From assembly GCA_000435175.1 (NCBI GenBank), contig FR880036.1:1-61401 (forward strand): 61,401 bases of DNA, read 5' to 3'. Positions 49,658 to 58,534 of the stretch are shown here, one piece after another. The notes under the pieces were generated by a model, which worked only from the letters and a program-made list of their open reading frames with translations, ran no database searches and was not told where the DNA came from. How positions within the stretch are numbered: the stretch's first letter is position 1; each line of letters starts with the position of its first letter. The DNA is from Clostridium sp. CAG:245. Lineage in GTDB: Bacteria > Bacillota > Clostridia > TANB77 > CAG-508. A program made the position numbers and the translations under genes.

Positions 49658-51466
49658 CTATCTTCTTGCAGCTTTTTCTCTGTCTTTGTTGTTTAATATT
49701 ACTTTTCTTAGTCTAATATTTTTTGGTGTTACTTCAACAAGTTCGTCTTCTGCAATGAATTCTATTGCTTTTTCTAATGATAATTGAATTGGTGGAACCA
49801 ATCTTAATGCATCATCAGATCCAGAAGCTCTTGTGTTTGTAAGGTGTTTTTCTTTACAAACGTTTATAGAAATATCTTCATTTCTAGAGTTTATACCAAC
49901 TATCATTCCTTCATAAACTTCCACACCAGGTCCTATGAATAATTCTCCTCTTAATTGAGCATTGTACAATCCATAAGTGATTGATGTTCCTTGTTCGAAT
50001 GCAACTAAAACTCCTCTTGTTCTTGCTTGAATGTCTCCTTTGTATGGCTCATAGCAATCGAATATTGAGTTCATTGTTCCAGTTCCCTTTGTATCTGTTA
50101 AGAATTCTGTTCTATAACCAATTAATCCACGTGCTGGAATCTTAAATTCTATTTTTGTATGTCCGGCTTCTGCTGGTTCCATATTCTTCATTTCAGCTTT
50201 ACGTCTTCCTAATTTTTCTATAACTGTTCCGATTGCATCGTCTGGTACGTTTACAACTAAGTCCTCTATTGGCTCACATTTTACACCATCAATCTCTTTG
50301 AAAATAACCTTTGGACGAGATACTAGAAGTTCGTATCCTTCTCTTCTCATTTCTTCTATTAATACAGATAAGTGTAATTCTCCACGTCCGCAAACTTCGA
50401 AGCTATCTGGAGAAGCAGTTTCCTTAACACGTAAACTTACGTTTCTTTCTAGCTCTTTGAATAATCTGTCTCTGATGTGTCTTGATGTAACAAATTCTCC
50501 TTCTTGTCCCGCAAAAGGTCCATTGTTTACACTAAATGTCATAGAAACTGTTGGTTCATCTATGTTTACAAATGGTATTTTTTCTGGGTTTGCTAAATCA
50601 CAAATTGTATCTCCGATGCTGATATCTGGAATACCTGATATAGCAACTATATCACCGGCGTCAACTTCATCAACTTCAACTCTTTTTAATCCCATGTATG
50701 TGAACAATTTAGCAATTTTTCCTTGTGTATTTTTTTCTTGTTTACAAATTGAAACTGGCATTCCATTCTTTATTTTACCACGTTCGATTCTTCCTATTGC
50801 AATTCTTCCTAAATAATCATCATAATCTATGTTAGATACTAACATTTGCATTGTTCCATCCATATCACATGTTGGAGGTTCAATCTTATCGATTATTGTA
50901 TCAAATATGCAAGTAATGTTATCAGAATCATCTGACAAATTCATTTTTGCAATTCCATTTTTAGCTGATGCATAAATAACTGGGAAATCTAATTGTTCAT
51001 CAGAAGCATTTAATTCTATGAATAATTCTATAACCTTGTCTAATGCTTTTTCAGGTTCTGCACCTGGTCTATCTATTTTGTTTATTACAACTATTGGTTT
51101 TAGGTTAAGTGCTAAAGCTTTCTTTAAAACTTCTCTTGTTTGAGGCATTGGGCCTTCAAAAGCATCTACCAATAATAAAACACCATCAACAGTCTTTAAT
51201 ACACGCTCAACTTCTCCACCGAAATCAGCATGTCCAGGAGTATCAACTATATTAATTTTTACTCCATTATACATAACAGATGTATTTTTAGAAAGAATTG
51301 TAATTCCTCTTTCCTTCTCGATATCTCCAGAGTCCATTACTCTTTCTGCTACTTGTTCATTCTCTCTGAAAACATGGCTCTGTTTTAAAAGTGCATCAAC
51401 CAATGTAGTTTTACCATGGTCAACGTGTGCAATTATTGCAATATTTCTAATATTTTTGTTATTCAT
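49658..51466 (-). CDS. typA: TypA/BipA ribosome-associated GTPase
   Basis: 602 residues. G1 AHVDHGKTTLVDALLKQS, switch I ERERGITILSKNTS-type region (KERGITILSKN), G3 DTPGHADFGGEVERV, G4 NKIDRPGAEP, G5 YASAKNG. EF-G-like domains III and V follow, and the C-terminal TypA-specific domain has RTRGVLVAFEQGTSITYGLYNAQ. TypA is a translational GTPase used in ribosome assembly and stress or cold adaptation. The length is typical. Start preceded by GAGGGGGAAAAATG; a palindromic repeat lies just upstream. Confidence 0.97.
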   Translation of the reverse strand: MNNKNIRNIAIIAHVDHGKTTLVDALLKQSHVFRENEQVAERVMDSGDIEKERGITILSKNTSVMYNGVKINIVDTPGHADFGGEVERVLKTVDGVLLLVDAFEGPMPQTREVLKKALALNLKPIVVINKIDRPGAEPEKALDKVIELFIELNASDEQLDFPVIYASAKNGIAKMNLSDDSDNITCIFDTIIDKIEPPTCDMDGTMQMLVSNIDYDDYLGRIAIGRIERGKIKNGMPVSICKQEKNTQGKIAKLFTYMGLKRVEVDEVDAGDIVAISGIPDISIGDTICDLANPEKIPFVNIDEPTVSMTFSVNNGPFAGQEGEFVTSRHIRDRLFKELERNVSLRVKETASPDSFEVCGRGELHLSVLIEEMRREGYELLVSRPKVIFKEIDGVKCEPIEDLVVNVPDDAIGTVIEKLGRRKAEMKNMEPAEAGHTKIEFKIPARGLIGYRTEFLTDTKGTGTMNSIFDCYEPYKGDIQARTRGVLVAFEQGTSITYGLYNAQLRGELFIGPGVEVYEGMIVGINSRNEDISINVCKEKHLTNTRASGSDDALRLVPPIQLSLEKAIEFIAEDELVEVTPKNIRLRKVILNNKDREKAARR

Positions 51467-51479
51467 TTTTCCCCCTCTT

Positions 51480-51508
51480 CGCCCAATGGGGACGTCCCTT
51501 TTTGGGCG
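51480..51508. repeat. 29-bp palindromic repeat, copy 6 (reverse)
   Basis: Copy CGCCCAATGGGGACGTCCC and TTTTTGGGCG, 13 bp upstream of the typA start codon and adjacent to its ribosome site. Confidence 0.8.
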
Positions 51509-51649
51509 ATTTTAATTTAATTATTTTAGTTTTTATTATTTCTCATAGAATATGATTTTACTAGTTATCCTTAACATCATAAAAGTCATATAAATTTACA
51601 TTTTAAAAAGCGTTTATTTTATCATATGTCTAACACGCTCCAAGGTTTT

Positions 51650-51679
51650 CGCCCAAAAAGGGGGCATCCCCTCTGGGCG
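51650..51679. repeat. 29/30-bp palindromic repeat, copy 7
   Basis: Slightly diverged forward copy (GGGGCATCCCC core), 8 bp after the S1-protein stop codon. Confidence 0.75.
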
Positions 51680-51687
51680 AAATTTTA

Positions 51688-52791
51688 TTATGCATTCTCT
51701 TTATATTCTTGTGATGTTCCTTCTAATTCTCTTATCGATAGTTCTATTTTTTTGTTTTCAAAATCTATGTTTATTATTTTCGCATTTACTTTTTGTCCAA
51801 CTTGAAGTTCTTCTTCTGGCTTTGCTATTTTTCTTTCACAGATTTGTGAAATATGAATTAGTCCCTCTATTCCTTTTTCTAATTCTGCAAATGCTCCAAA
51901 AGGCATTATTTTAGAAATTTTTACTTTTACCACATCTCCAACATGGTATTTTTCTTCTACTTTATTCCAAGGATTTGGACCTTTTTTCTCATAAGATAAT
52001 TTGAATCTCTTATTTTCTTTATCAAGCTCTTTTACACTTACTTCAATGCTTTGTCCAACTTCTAATATATCTCTTGGGTTTTGATTTCTTCCCCAAGTCA
52101 TTTCCGATATGTGTAACAAGCCTTGTGCACCACCAATATCAACAAATGCTCCATAATCGCTTATTGCTGTTACAGTACCTGTATATTTCTTTCCAACTTC
52201 AATGTTGTTCCAAAATTCTTCTTCTTTTGCTTTCTTTTCTTCCTCAACTAAATCTTTTACAGAACCGATAATTTTCTTTGCTCTTTCATCGTTTTCTATA
52301 ACTCTAAATCTAATTGTTTTTCCTTTATAAGAGCTTACATCTTCGTCTCTTCCAACTTCTGATAATGAAATTGGTATAAATACTCTAATTAAATTCTTGT
52401 ATAATACGACTAATCCATTTTTATTAGTCTGCTTAACTTCTTCTTCAAATACTTCTTTGTTGTCTACTTTTTCTTTGAATTCTTTTCTTATTTCTTTTAT
52501 TTTTGCGTGTTTACAAGACATTAATACATTGCCTTGTCCGTCATTTAATTTCAATACATCTGCTTTTATCTTATCTCCAACCTTATATTCATCAGCTGGT
52601 TCTAGTCCTTTTTCACTAAAATATTCGTTTCTTGGTATAATTCCATCTGCTTTATAACCGATATCTACAAATATTTCGCCTTTTCCATTAATTTCAACTA
52701 TTGTACCTGTTATGGTACTTCCAACTTTTACTTTCTTAAAAGTTTGATTTATTATATCTTCAAATGTTAAATTATCTTCAAATTTTTCCAT
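51688..52791 (-). CDS. S1-domain RNA-binding protein (short RpsA-like)
   Basis: 367 residues with four S1 domains: ~15-90 (GSTITGTIVEINGKGEIFVDI), ~105-170 (divergent), ~200-270 (GKYTGTVTAISDYGAFVDIGGAQGLLHIS) and ~285-355 (GDVVKVKISKIMPFGAFAELEKGIEGLIHIS). It resembles the four-domain S1/YpfD proteins of Gram-positives rather than the six-domain E. coli S1. Likely roles are RNA binding in translation or decay. It follows cmk-plsC in the same direction, the usual cmk-rpsA order. A 29-bp repeat lies at each end. Confidence 0.9.
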   Translation of the reverse strand: MEKFEDNLTFEDIINQTFKKVKVGSTITGTIVEINGKGEIFVDIGYKADGIIPRNEYFSEKGLEPADEYKVGDKIKADVLKLNDGQGNVLMSCKHAKIKEIRKEFKEKVDNKEVFEEEVKQTNKNGLVVLYKNLIRVFIPISLSEVGRDEDVSSYKGKTIRFRVIENDERAKKIIGSVKDLVEEEKKAKEEEFWNNIEVGKKYTGTVTAISDYGAFVDIGGAQGLLHISEMTWGRNQNPRDILEVGQSIEVSVKELDKENKRFKLSYEKKGPNPWNKVEEKYHVGDVVKVKISKIMPFGAFAELEKGIEGLIHISQICERKIAKPEEELQVGQKVNAKIINIDFENKKIELSIRELEGTSQEYKENA

Positions 52792-52902
52792 AAAAATCCT
52801 TCATTTCTATATAGTTTTGAGTCTATTTTGACTGTGTTTTTCGAAGTTTTAGTATTTTTATAACAATTCCAAAACTGAAATGCTATAAAACAATAACTTT
52901 TT

Positions 52903-52931
52903 CGCCCAAAAAGGGGCGTCCCTATTGGGCG
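52903..52931. repeat. 29-bp palindromic repeat, copy 8
   Basis: Forward-orientation copy between cmk-plsC and the S1-protein gene, about 22 bp after the cmk-plsC stop codon. Confidence 0.8.
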
Positions 52932-52953
52932 ATTTTCTGTTGTCAATTATACA

Positions 52954-54264
52954 TTATTTTGCTTGATTTGTCAACATAATTATGCTGTCCATAATTTCTT
53001 TTGTTGCCTTTTCTATATCTTCTTTTTCTGGATTTTTTGGTTCGTAATTTGTATAATCTAGTGGCTTGCCATAGTTTAATTTTACTTTAGTAAAAGGTTT
53101 GAATGTTCCTTGTATTCCAACTGGTACTACTTTTGTTTTTGTTTTTAAAGCCATATATGCTGCTCCATTTTGTACTTTTGCACCTTTTGCTAAGCCTTTT
53201 CTTGTTCCTTCAGGAAACAAGCCGAGTGCCTCACCATTTTTTAATGCTGTAAGGTTCATTTTCATTGCCTCTATATCTCTCATTCCTCTCTTTACAGGAA
53301 TAACATCAAATACATGTGCAAACCAGTTTAGAAATTTGTTGTGAAATAGTTCTTCTTTTGCAATAAATCTTATTCTTCTCTTGCTTGCAGTTACTAATCC
53401 TATTGCATCCCAGGTATTTAAGTGATTAGCACAAACAATTACAGGTCCCTCCATAGGAAGGTTTTCTTCATTTATTTTTTCTATTCTAAACACAACCTTG
53501 TAAAAAGCATGTAAAATTGCTTTTATAGTCGCTCTTTCTATCTTCTTCCATGTCGTTTCTGGTCTTACCCAATATATTTTTTCTTGCTCTTTTTTTTCCT
53601 TTAATTTTTTATCTATTACATTGCTTATGGCTTTTTCTACTTCTTTTATAGTCATTTCTGAGCCATCTATAACCACTGCATCTTCTGCCACTTTTAAGGC
53701 TCCCATCTCTTTTTCCATGTCATTTTTATCACGTTTCTTTATATTTTCTAAAACCTCTTCATATGACATTTCGATGCCTTTTTCTTCGTTTTGTTTAACT
53801 CTTCTTTTAGCTCTTACTTCTACATTTGCGTTAAGATATATTTTTACGTCTGCATTTGGAAATATTACAGTTCCAATGTCTCTTCCTTCCATTATTACAT
53901 CTTTTCCTTGAGCCATTTTTCTTTGAAGCCCTGCCATTGCAACTCTTACTTGCTTTATACTTGAAACAGGTGATACATTTGCAGATACTTCCTTGCTTCT
54001 TATTTTATCAGTTACATCTTGACCATTCAAAAATACTTTTTGTTTTCCTTTTTCAGTACTTAATTCTATTTGAATGCTCTTTAACATTTCTGCAATTTTC
54101 TCTTCTTCATCCATTCCAATATTTTGGTTCATCATTTCTAGTGTAACACATCTATAAGTTGCACCAGTATCTATATTTACTAGATTATATTTTTTTGACA
54201 ATCTGCTTGCCATAGTTCCTTTGCCTGTTCCTGCAGGTCCATCTATTGCTACTATAAAAGACAT
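52954..54264 (-). CDS. cmk-plsC: Cytidylate kinase fused to PlsC acyltransferase
   Basis: 436 residues. Residues ~1-215 are CMP kinase: IAIDGPAGTGKGTMASRLSKK (P-loop variant), NIDTGATYRCVTL, RSKEVSANVSPVSSIKQVRV, EGRDIGTVIFPNADVKIYL. Residues ~240-436 are 1-acyl-glycerol-3-phosphate acyltransferase: NHLNTWD (block I) and FPEGTRKGLAKGAKVQNGA (block III). It joins nucleotide recycling and phosphatidic acid synthesis, a fusion found in Clostridia. The start at 54264 follows GGAGAAGAAA, supplied by a GGGGACGGAG repeat. Confidence 0.95.
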   Translation of the reverse strand: MSFIVAIDGPAGTGKGTMASRLSKKYNLVNIDTGATYRCVTLEMMNQNIGMDEEEKIAEMLKSIQIELSTEKGKQKVFLNGQDVTDKIRSKEVSANVSPVSSIKQVRVAMAGLQRKMAQGKDVIMEGRDIGTVIFPNADVKIYLNANVEVRAKRRVKQNEEKGIEMSYEEVLENIKKRDKNDMEKEMGALKVAEDAVVIDGSEMTIKEVEKAISNVIDKKLKEKKEQEKIYWVRPETTWKKIERATIKAILHAFYKVVFRIEKINEENLPMEGPVIVCANHLNTWDAIGLVTASKRRIRFIAKEELFHNKFLNWFAHVFDVIPVKRGMRDIEAMKMNLTALKNGEALGLFPEGTRKGLAKGAKVQNGAAYMALKTKTKVVPVGIQGTFKPFTKVKLNYGKPLDYTNYEPKNPEKEDIEKATKEIMDSIIMLTNQAK

Positions 54265-54270
54265 TTTCTT

Positions 54271-54289
54271 CTCCGTCCCCAAAATGTAC
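54271..54289 (-). repeat. GGGGACGGAG repeat providing the cmk ribosome site
   Basis: GTACATTTTGGGGACGGAG on the minus strand, directly before AAGAAAATG of cmk. The same words occur at 37424-37440 and 37481-37502. Confidence 0.6.
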
Positions 54290-54312
54290 TTTCCATACAC
54301 TTTGCATATTTT

Positions 54313-55143
54313 TTATTCTTCATTCATATGAATTCCCTTTGCAACTAAATCAATTTTTATTATATTCATCGCAGTTTGTTTTTCTATTTCTTTTTTTACC
54401 CTTGCTTTATAATTCTGTAATACCTCTATAATATTATTTCCATAATTTATAATTACCTCTAAGTATATTGATATTCCATCTCCATAGTTTTGAGTCCTTA
54501 TTCTGGAAACATCATATATTTCTGGCATTTTCTTGGCTACTCTTTCGGCAATTTGTCTAAACACACTGTCCGATATAGTAAATTTTCCAAGATAACTAAA
54601 AGTAGGCCTTATTATTGATTTTTCTGATATATAAGGTGTTCCACCTTTTGATTTAAATATTTGTAGTGGATCTAGAATATATCCAGAAAAATCCTTTTTT
54701 ATTTCAAATGTTGGTACTGGTATTACGTGTTTTCCTTGTGTAACACGTATATTACGAGCCTTTTCCATCTCTTCTTCTGTTGCAACTTCGTTTATATAAA
54801 TTGTTTTCTCAAGAGGTGGTAAATCCAAGCTTTCTATTATTTTCTGTATCATTTTGTCTGATGTTCCCAAAATCAATAAACTATCTGGTTTGTATTTTTT
54901 GAAAGCTTTTTTCATATCAGCTTGTTCTTTTTCTTCTATAAAAAGTGCATGTTTTACAGTCTCTATTTTAGTTGGAGCCTTTTTTGCTGATGTGCCTGCT
55001 AATACTTCATTTTCATTTATTAACAGACCATCATCTATTATGTAATGAATGTTATTTTCTCTTGCAACTAATTGTGCTCTGTAACTCTTGCCAGTTCCAG
55101 ATGGTCCAACAAAAGCCAAGACTCTCATTTTTTGTTTTTCCAC
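54313..55143 (-). CDS. P-loop protein with C-terminal Asp23/Gls24-like domain
   Basis: 276 residues. The N-terminal ATP-binding domain has VLAFVGPSGTGKSYRAQLVA and an acidic IIDDGLLINEN. The middle has a nucleotide-kinase-like region (SLLILGTSDKMIQKIIESL). The last ~110 residues resemble Asp23/Gls24 (SDSVFRQIAERVAKKMPEIYDVSRI and YLEVIINYGNNIIEVLQNYKARVKKEIEK). Asp23 proteins attach to the membrane and respond to envelope stress. The fusion with an ATPase is uncommon. It is 48 bp upstream of cmk and probably cotranscribed. Function unknown. Confidence 0.78.
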   Translation of the reverse strand: MEKQKMRVLAFVGPSGTGKSYRAQLVARENNIHYIIDDGLLINENEVLAGTSAKKAPTKIETVKHALFIEEKEQADMKKAFKKYKPDSLLILGTSDKMIQKIIESLDLPPLEKTIYINEVATEEEMEKARNIRVTQGKHVIPVPTFEIKKDFSGYILDPLQIFKSKGGTPYISEKSIIRPTFSYLGKFTISDSVFRQIAERVAKKMPEIYDVSRIRTQNYGDGISIYLEVIINYGNNIIEVLQNYKARVKKEIEKQTAMNIIKIDLVAKGIHMNEE

Positions 55144-55190
55144 TTTATTTCACTTCCTTTTTTATTCTTACATGCTTGAAAAACTTCTAA

Positions 55191-56669
55191 TTATTTTTCA
55201 ATGAGTTCAAAAGTATATCTATAATCCTTATACTCATCTATAAATTGCTTTTCATCAAGCTTTTTCACATCATATTTTTCTGCAATTTCATCATATAATT
55301 GATGTGTATTTTCATTTTCTACAATCCAAATTCTTCCCGTATAATCGTCTAAAATTTTTGATAAGTCTTCTTCTATTACCATATATGGTGCAAAAGCTTT
55401 GTAGGCATCATGTACTCCCCAATGTTCTTTATTGTAGAAATATGACGTATTATCATGGTTTTGTGATACTTCTGTCGTTATAACAGCACCATTTATTGCT
55501 CCAGAATATATAATTATATCCCCATCTTCAATGTTTTCATTTAAATATGTCTTAAAATCTCTGTTGTTTATAGCATAATTTTCTCTTATTGTTCTACAGT
55601 TGCTAATTGCCGACAAAGTCAATATTACTAAGCAAATTGATATCATGCGCACTTTGTTTGTATCTCTTGCCATGAAGTATGCAATTGAAAACATGAACGC
55701 TCCATTTAAAATTAACAAATATCTACTTAACAATATTACACTATGTAATAATCCACAAATTACTAACACTAAAAGGATTATTCCTATATAAATGATGAAT
55801 CCCCAAGTTCCAGGTTTTCTTTCTTCTTTTGGTGTGCTTGTTACCATATAAATTAAATAAGCATAAAAAGCTGTTGATAGTATTATTGGCTGGAATGTTA
55901 AATTTCCTTTATATTGAACTGTTAATATTTCATATATTGAGCCAGGGAAAGTTAATGTGATCCAAAAACCTGTTCCTTTTAAATGGCTTGCAAACACTAT
56001 AAGCCATGGTAAATAAGCAACAACCTGTAACACTGCCGTTATTGTATATTTTATTAAATCTTGTTTTCTTTCTTTTCTATTCTTGATTAAATATATGAAT
56101 AGAGCCAAGTTTATAACTCCTGCCAATAGCACTCCATAATAATGAGTGTATGCTAAAGCCAAGCTACTTAGTCCGAAAAATACATATGTTAATTTATGAA
56201 TGTCTTTCTTATAAATTCTATAAGCATATATACACATAATAGTTCCCAAAAGCATTCCTAAAGAATACATTCTTATTTCTCCAGCGTATTGTGCAGATAC
56301 AGGTAACATTAGTGTTAAGAAAGAAAACCAAAAACCAACTTTTTCTCCGAAGTCTTTACGAATGTGTGTATATCCAAGTATTGCAGTTAATGCAATCGTG
56401 ATTGCTGAAAACAATCTATAAACAATAATATTCTCTCCAAATATTAAATTTAAAATATGCAAACAGAAATAATAAAATGGTGGATGTACATCATAACTTG
56501 TTATATTCCATATTTCTGAAAAAGAATGTCTTACAATTCCTATTGTATAACTCTCATCAAACCACATATTTGTATGCAATATTGATAGACTCATGAATAT
56601 TATTCCAAGCACAATTACTGCTATATGTATAAGCTTTGGTTTTAAAATTTTTTGAAGTTTTTCTCCCAT
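55191..56669 (-). CDS. Membrane glycosyltransferase (PMT/ArnT-like)
   Basis: 492 residues from MGEKLQKILKPK at 56669 (AAGGGGAATG upstream; frame open to 56759). About 10-11 membrane helices. An extracytoplasmic loop after helix 1 has MWFDESYTIGIVRHSFSEI and YDVHPPFYYFCLH, the acidic pair typical of GT-C polyprenyl-linked transferases (family 39/83-like). A soluble C-terminal domain follows from ~380. It would transfer a sugar from a lipid carrier to a surface acceptor outside the cytoplasm. The acceptor is not known. Confidence 0.85.
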   Translation of the reverse strand: MGEKLQKILKPKLIHIAVIVLGIIFMSLSILHTNMWFDESYTIGIVRHSFSEIWNITSYDVHPPFYYFCLHILNLIFGENIIVYRLFSAITIALTAILGYTHIRKDFGEKVGFWFSFLTLMLPVSAQYAGEIRMYSLGMLLGTIMCIYAYRIYKKDIHKLTYVFFGLSSLALAYTHYYGVLLAGVINLALFIYLIKNRKERKQDLIKYTITAVLQVVAYLPWLIVFASHLKGTGFWITLTFPGSIYEILTVQYKGNLTFQPIILSTAFYAYLIYMVTSTPKEERKPGTWGFIIYIGIILLVLVICGLLHSVILLSRYLLILNGAFMFSIAYFMARDTNKVRMISICLVILTLSAISNCRTIRENYAINNRDFKTYLNENIEDGDIIIYSGAINGAVITTEVSQNHDNTSYFYNKEHWGVHDAYKAFAPYMVIEEDLSKILDDYTGRIWIVENENTHQLYDEIAEKYDVKKLDEKQFIDEYKDYRYTFELIEK

Positions 56670-56710
56670 TTTAATCACATTCCCCTTATATATAAATTTT
56701 ATAAAATTAA

Positions 56711-56846
56711 TTGACATATTTGCTTCATTTGATGTATAATAAACGTAGAAAGTAAGCAATTACAGAAATGTAGTTGCCAAATATATTGCAAACTGCACAC
56801 TGCTCTGTAATCGAAAATTTTAAGCAATGTGCAGTTTTTTATTTTA
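56711..56846 (+). ncRNA. Small RNA convergent with a 36-codon hydrophobic peptide gene
   Basis: Promoter TTGACA (56711-56716), 18-bp spacer, TATAAT (56735-56740). RNA begins near 56747 and ends at a terminator: AACTGCACA (56791-56799) with TGTGCAGTT (56828-56836), then TTTTATTTT. ATTACAG (56759-56765) can pair with CTGTAAT (56804-56810). About 100 nt. Its end overlaps the 3' end of the peptide gene on the other strand, the arrangement of antisense RNAs in TxpA/RatA- and BsrG/SR4-like systems. Confidence 0.7.
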
Positions 56847-56949
56847 TTTGCTTATTTATCCATTGTATGTATATAATACATAGCAAGGCTAAATTTATTG
56901 TTATTGAAATCATTAATCCTATAGCTAGGAACATAAAAATCTCTAACAT
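56839..56949 (-). CDS. 36-residue hydrophobic peptide, possible type I toxin
   Basis: MLEIFMFLAIGLMISITINL then ALLCIIYIQWINKQIK. A single membrane helix with a short basic tail, the form of many type I toxins. The ribosome site GGGAGGTGA is strong. The promoter TAGACA-17 bp-TAAAAT (57032-57060) gives a leader of ~75 nt. The first 15 nt, AACGTAGAAAGTAAG, are identical to the first nucleotides of the opposing small RNA, forming an inverted repeat that frames the locus. Toxicity is inferred from form and layout only. Confidence 0.68.
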   Translation of the reverse strand: MLEIFMFLAIGLMISITINLALLCIIYIQWINKQIK

Positions 56950-57013
56950 AGCCTCACCTCCCAACTCTTGATAAGAAATCAAGGTCAAAAGGCAACCACA
57001 CATCCACTAAATA

Positions 57014-57060
57014 CTTACTTTCTACGTTAATATTTTACATTATTTCCATAAAAATGTCTA
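57014..57060 (-). promoter_or_regulatory. Promoter and repeat end of the peptide locus
   Basis: TAGACA (57055-57060), 17 bp, TAAAAT (57032-57037), then AACGTAGAAAGTAAG on the minus strand (57014-57028), matching 56742-56756 on the plus strand. Confidence 0.6.
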
Positions 57061-57167
57061 TATATTTTATAAAATATTTAAGAAAAGAAGTACAATAAAC
57101 GGAATCTACTTTTTCAGCAGTTTCCTTTTATTGTACCTCTTTTATAATTTTTTAAATTTATATTCGT

Positions 57168-58403
57168 TTAAGCAACATCTTTTATTTTTATATCTCTTAC
57201 GTGGTCTATCTTTTCCCACTTTGTATCACGTACGAATAAGCATTTGAAGTTTATTAATAACCATGAGCCTAAGAACAATGGGTATAAAGCAAGTCCCTTT
57301 AACATTGGTCTTATTGGTTTTCTTTCAATTATCATTATTACAATTCCAACAAATATTGGCAAGAAAAATGTTGGTAATATATATCTTAAGCAGTTTATTA
57401 ATAAATCCATTGGTGTCATTCCACCAAATATGAACATTACAAAGTTTATTAACAATAACACAATAGTCATTATAAACATTGGAATACTTCCCATCATGTA
57501 TAAAAGTCCATCAAAATTCATCAATGTTTTATTTTTCTTCACAGCCCCAGCTAGTGGTTTTGTATATTCTTGTAAACATTGAATATGTCCTATTGTCCAT
57601 CTTGATCTTTGTGACCATGATTGTTTAAATCCTACTGGTTGTTCATCATATACTATTGCATCTGTTGCCCAGCCAACTCTTTTACCTTGTATTATACGTT
57701 TCAAAGAGAATTCTATATCCTCTGTTAGAGTGTCTGTGTTCCAACCTGTTGGTTTTATTATATCAAATTTAACCATAAATCCAGTTCCATTCAAAAGAGC
57801 TGATAAGCCCAAATTGTATCTAGCTAAATGATAGAATCTGTGCATTGTCCAATAGAATATTGCATATCCTGCAGAAACCCAGCTATCTGTTGGATTTTTT
57901 ATATCTCTATAACCTTGAACAACTTCTTCACCTTGGCAAAGTTTTTTGTTCATTGCAGTAAAGAATCCCTTATCTACAATGTTATCTGCATCAAATACGC
58001 AGAATGCATCATAATCTGCATTTTCTTCTATTTTTTGTTTTAAAAACCATTGAAGAGCAGCCCCTTTTGTTCTTTTTTTCGGGTCATCTTCTTTTCTCTC
58101 TAAAACAATAGCTCCAGCTTCTTTTGCAATCTTAACCGTATTATCCGTACAATTATCTGCAATTACATAAATATCTATTAAATTGGCAGGATAATCTTGT
58201 TTTTTCAAGCTTTCTATTAGGTTTCCTATAACATTTTCCTCATTATGAGCTGGCAAAATTGCCATAAACTTATGGTCCTTTTCTTCAACCAATGGTTTAT
58301 CTTTTAATTTTACAAGTGAACATAAACTTACTATCAACTGATATACCCAATATATAGTTAAAATCCAAACCATTGCTTGTTGTATTATATATAAATACTT
58401 CAT
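57168..58403 (-). CDS. Family 2 processive-type glycosyltransferase
   Basis: 411 residues. One N-terminal membrane helix, then a GT-2 domain: FMAILPAHNEENVIGNLIESL, VIADNCTDNTVKIAKEAGA, FDADNIVDKGFF (the DxD-like metal site), TDTLTEDIEFSLKRI (ED) and QRSRWTIGHIQCL (QxxRW). Three or four C-terminal membrane helices follow. The QxxRW motif places it with cellulose/chitin/hyaluronan/PNAG-type synthases or related lipid-linked sugar transferases. A polysaccharide or glycolipid product is likely; its identity is not readable. Confidence 0.9.
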   Translation of the reverse strand: MKYLYIIQQAMVWILTIYWVYQLIVSLCSLVKLKDKPLVEEKDHKFMAILPAHNEENVIGNLIESLKKQDYPANLIDIYVIADNCTDNTVKIAKEAGAIVLERKEDDPKKRTKGAALQWFLKQKIEENADYDAFCVFDADNIVDKGFFTAMNKKLCQGEEVVQGYRDIKNPTDSWVSAGYAIFYWTMHRFYHLARYNLGLSALLNGTGFMVKFDIIKPTGWNTDTLTEDIEFSLKRIIQGKRVGWATDAIVYDEQPVGFKQSWSQRSRWTIGHIQCLQEYTKPLAGAVKKNKTLMNFDGLLYMMGSIPMFIMTIVLLLINFVMFIFGGMTPMDLLINCLRYILPTFFLPIFVGIVIMIIERKPIRPMLKGLALYPLFLGSWLLINFKCLFVRDTKWEKIDHVRDIKIKDVA

Positions 58404-58534
58404 TTTATCAATCCTTCAATTATTATAATGTTGGGGAATTTTCGTTCCCCACATCTATATTATACTACTTATTCATATATTTGCAACTATTGTCGAATTT
58501 TGATATTTATTGCTACTTTTACGTGTTGCATTTA

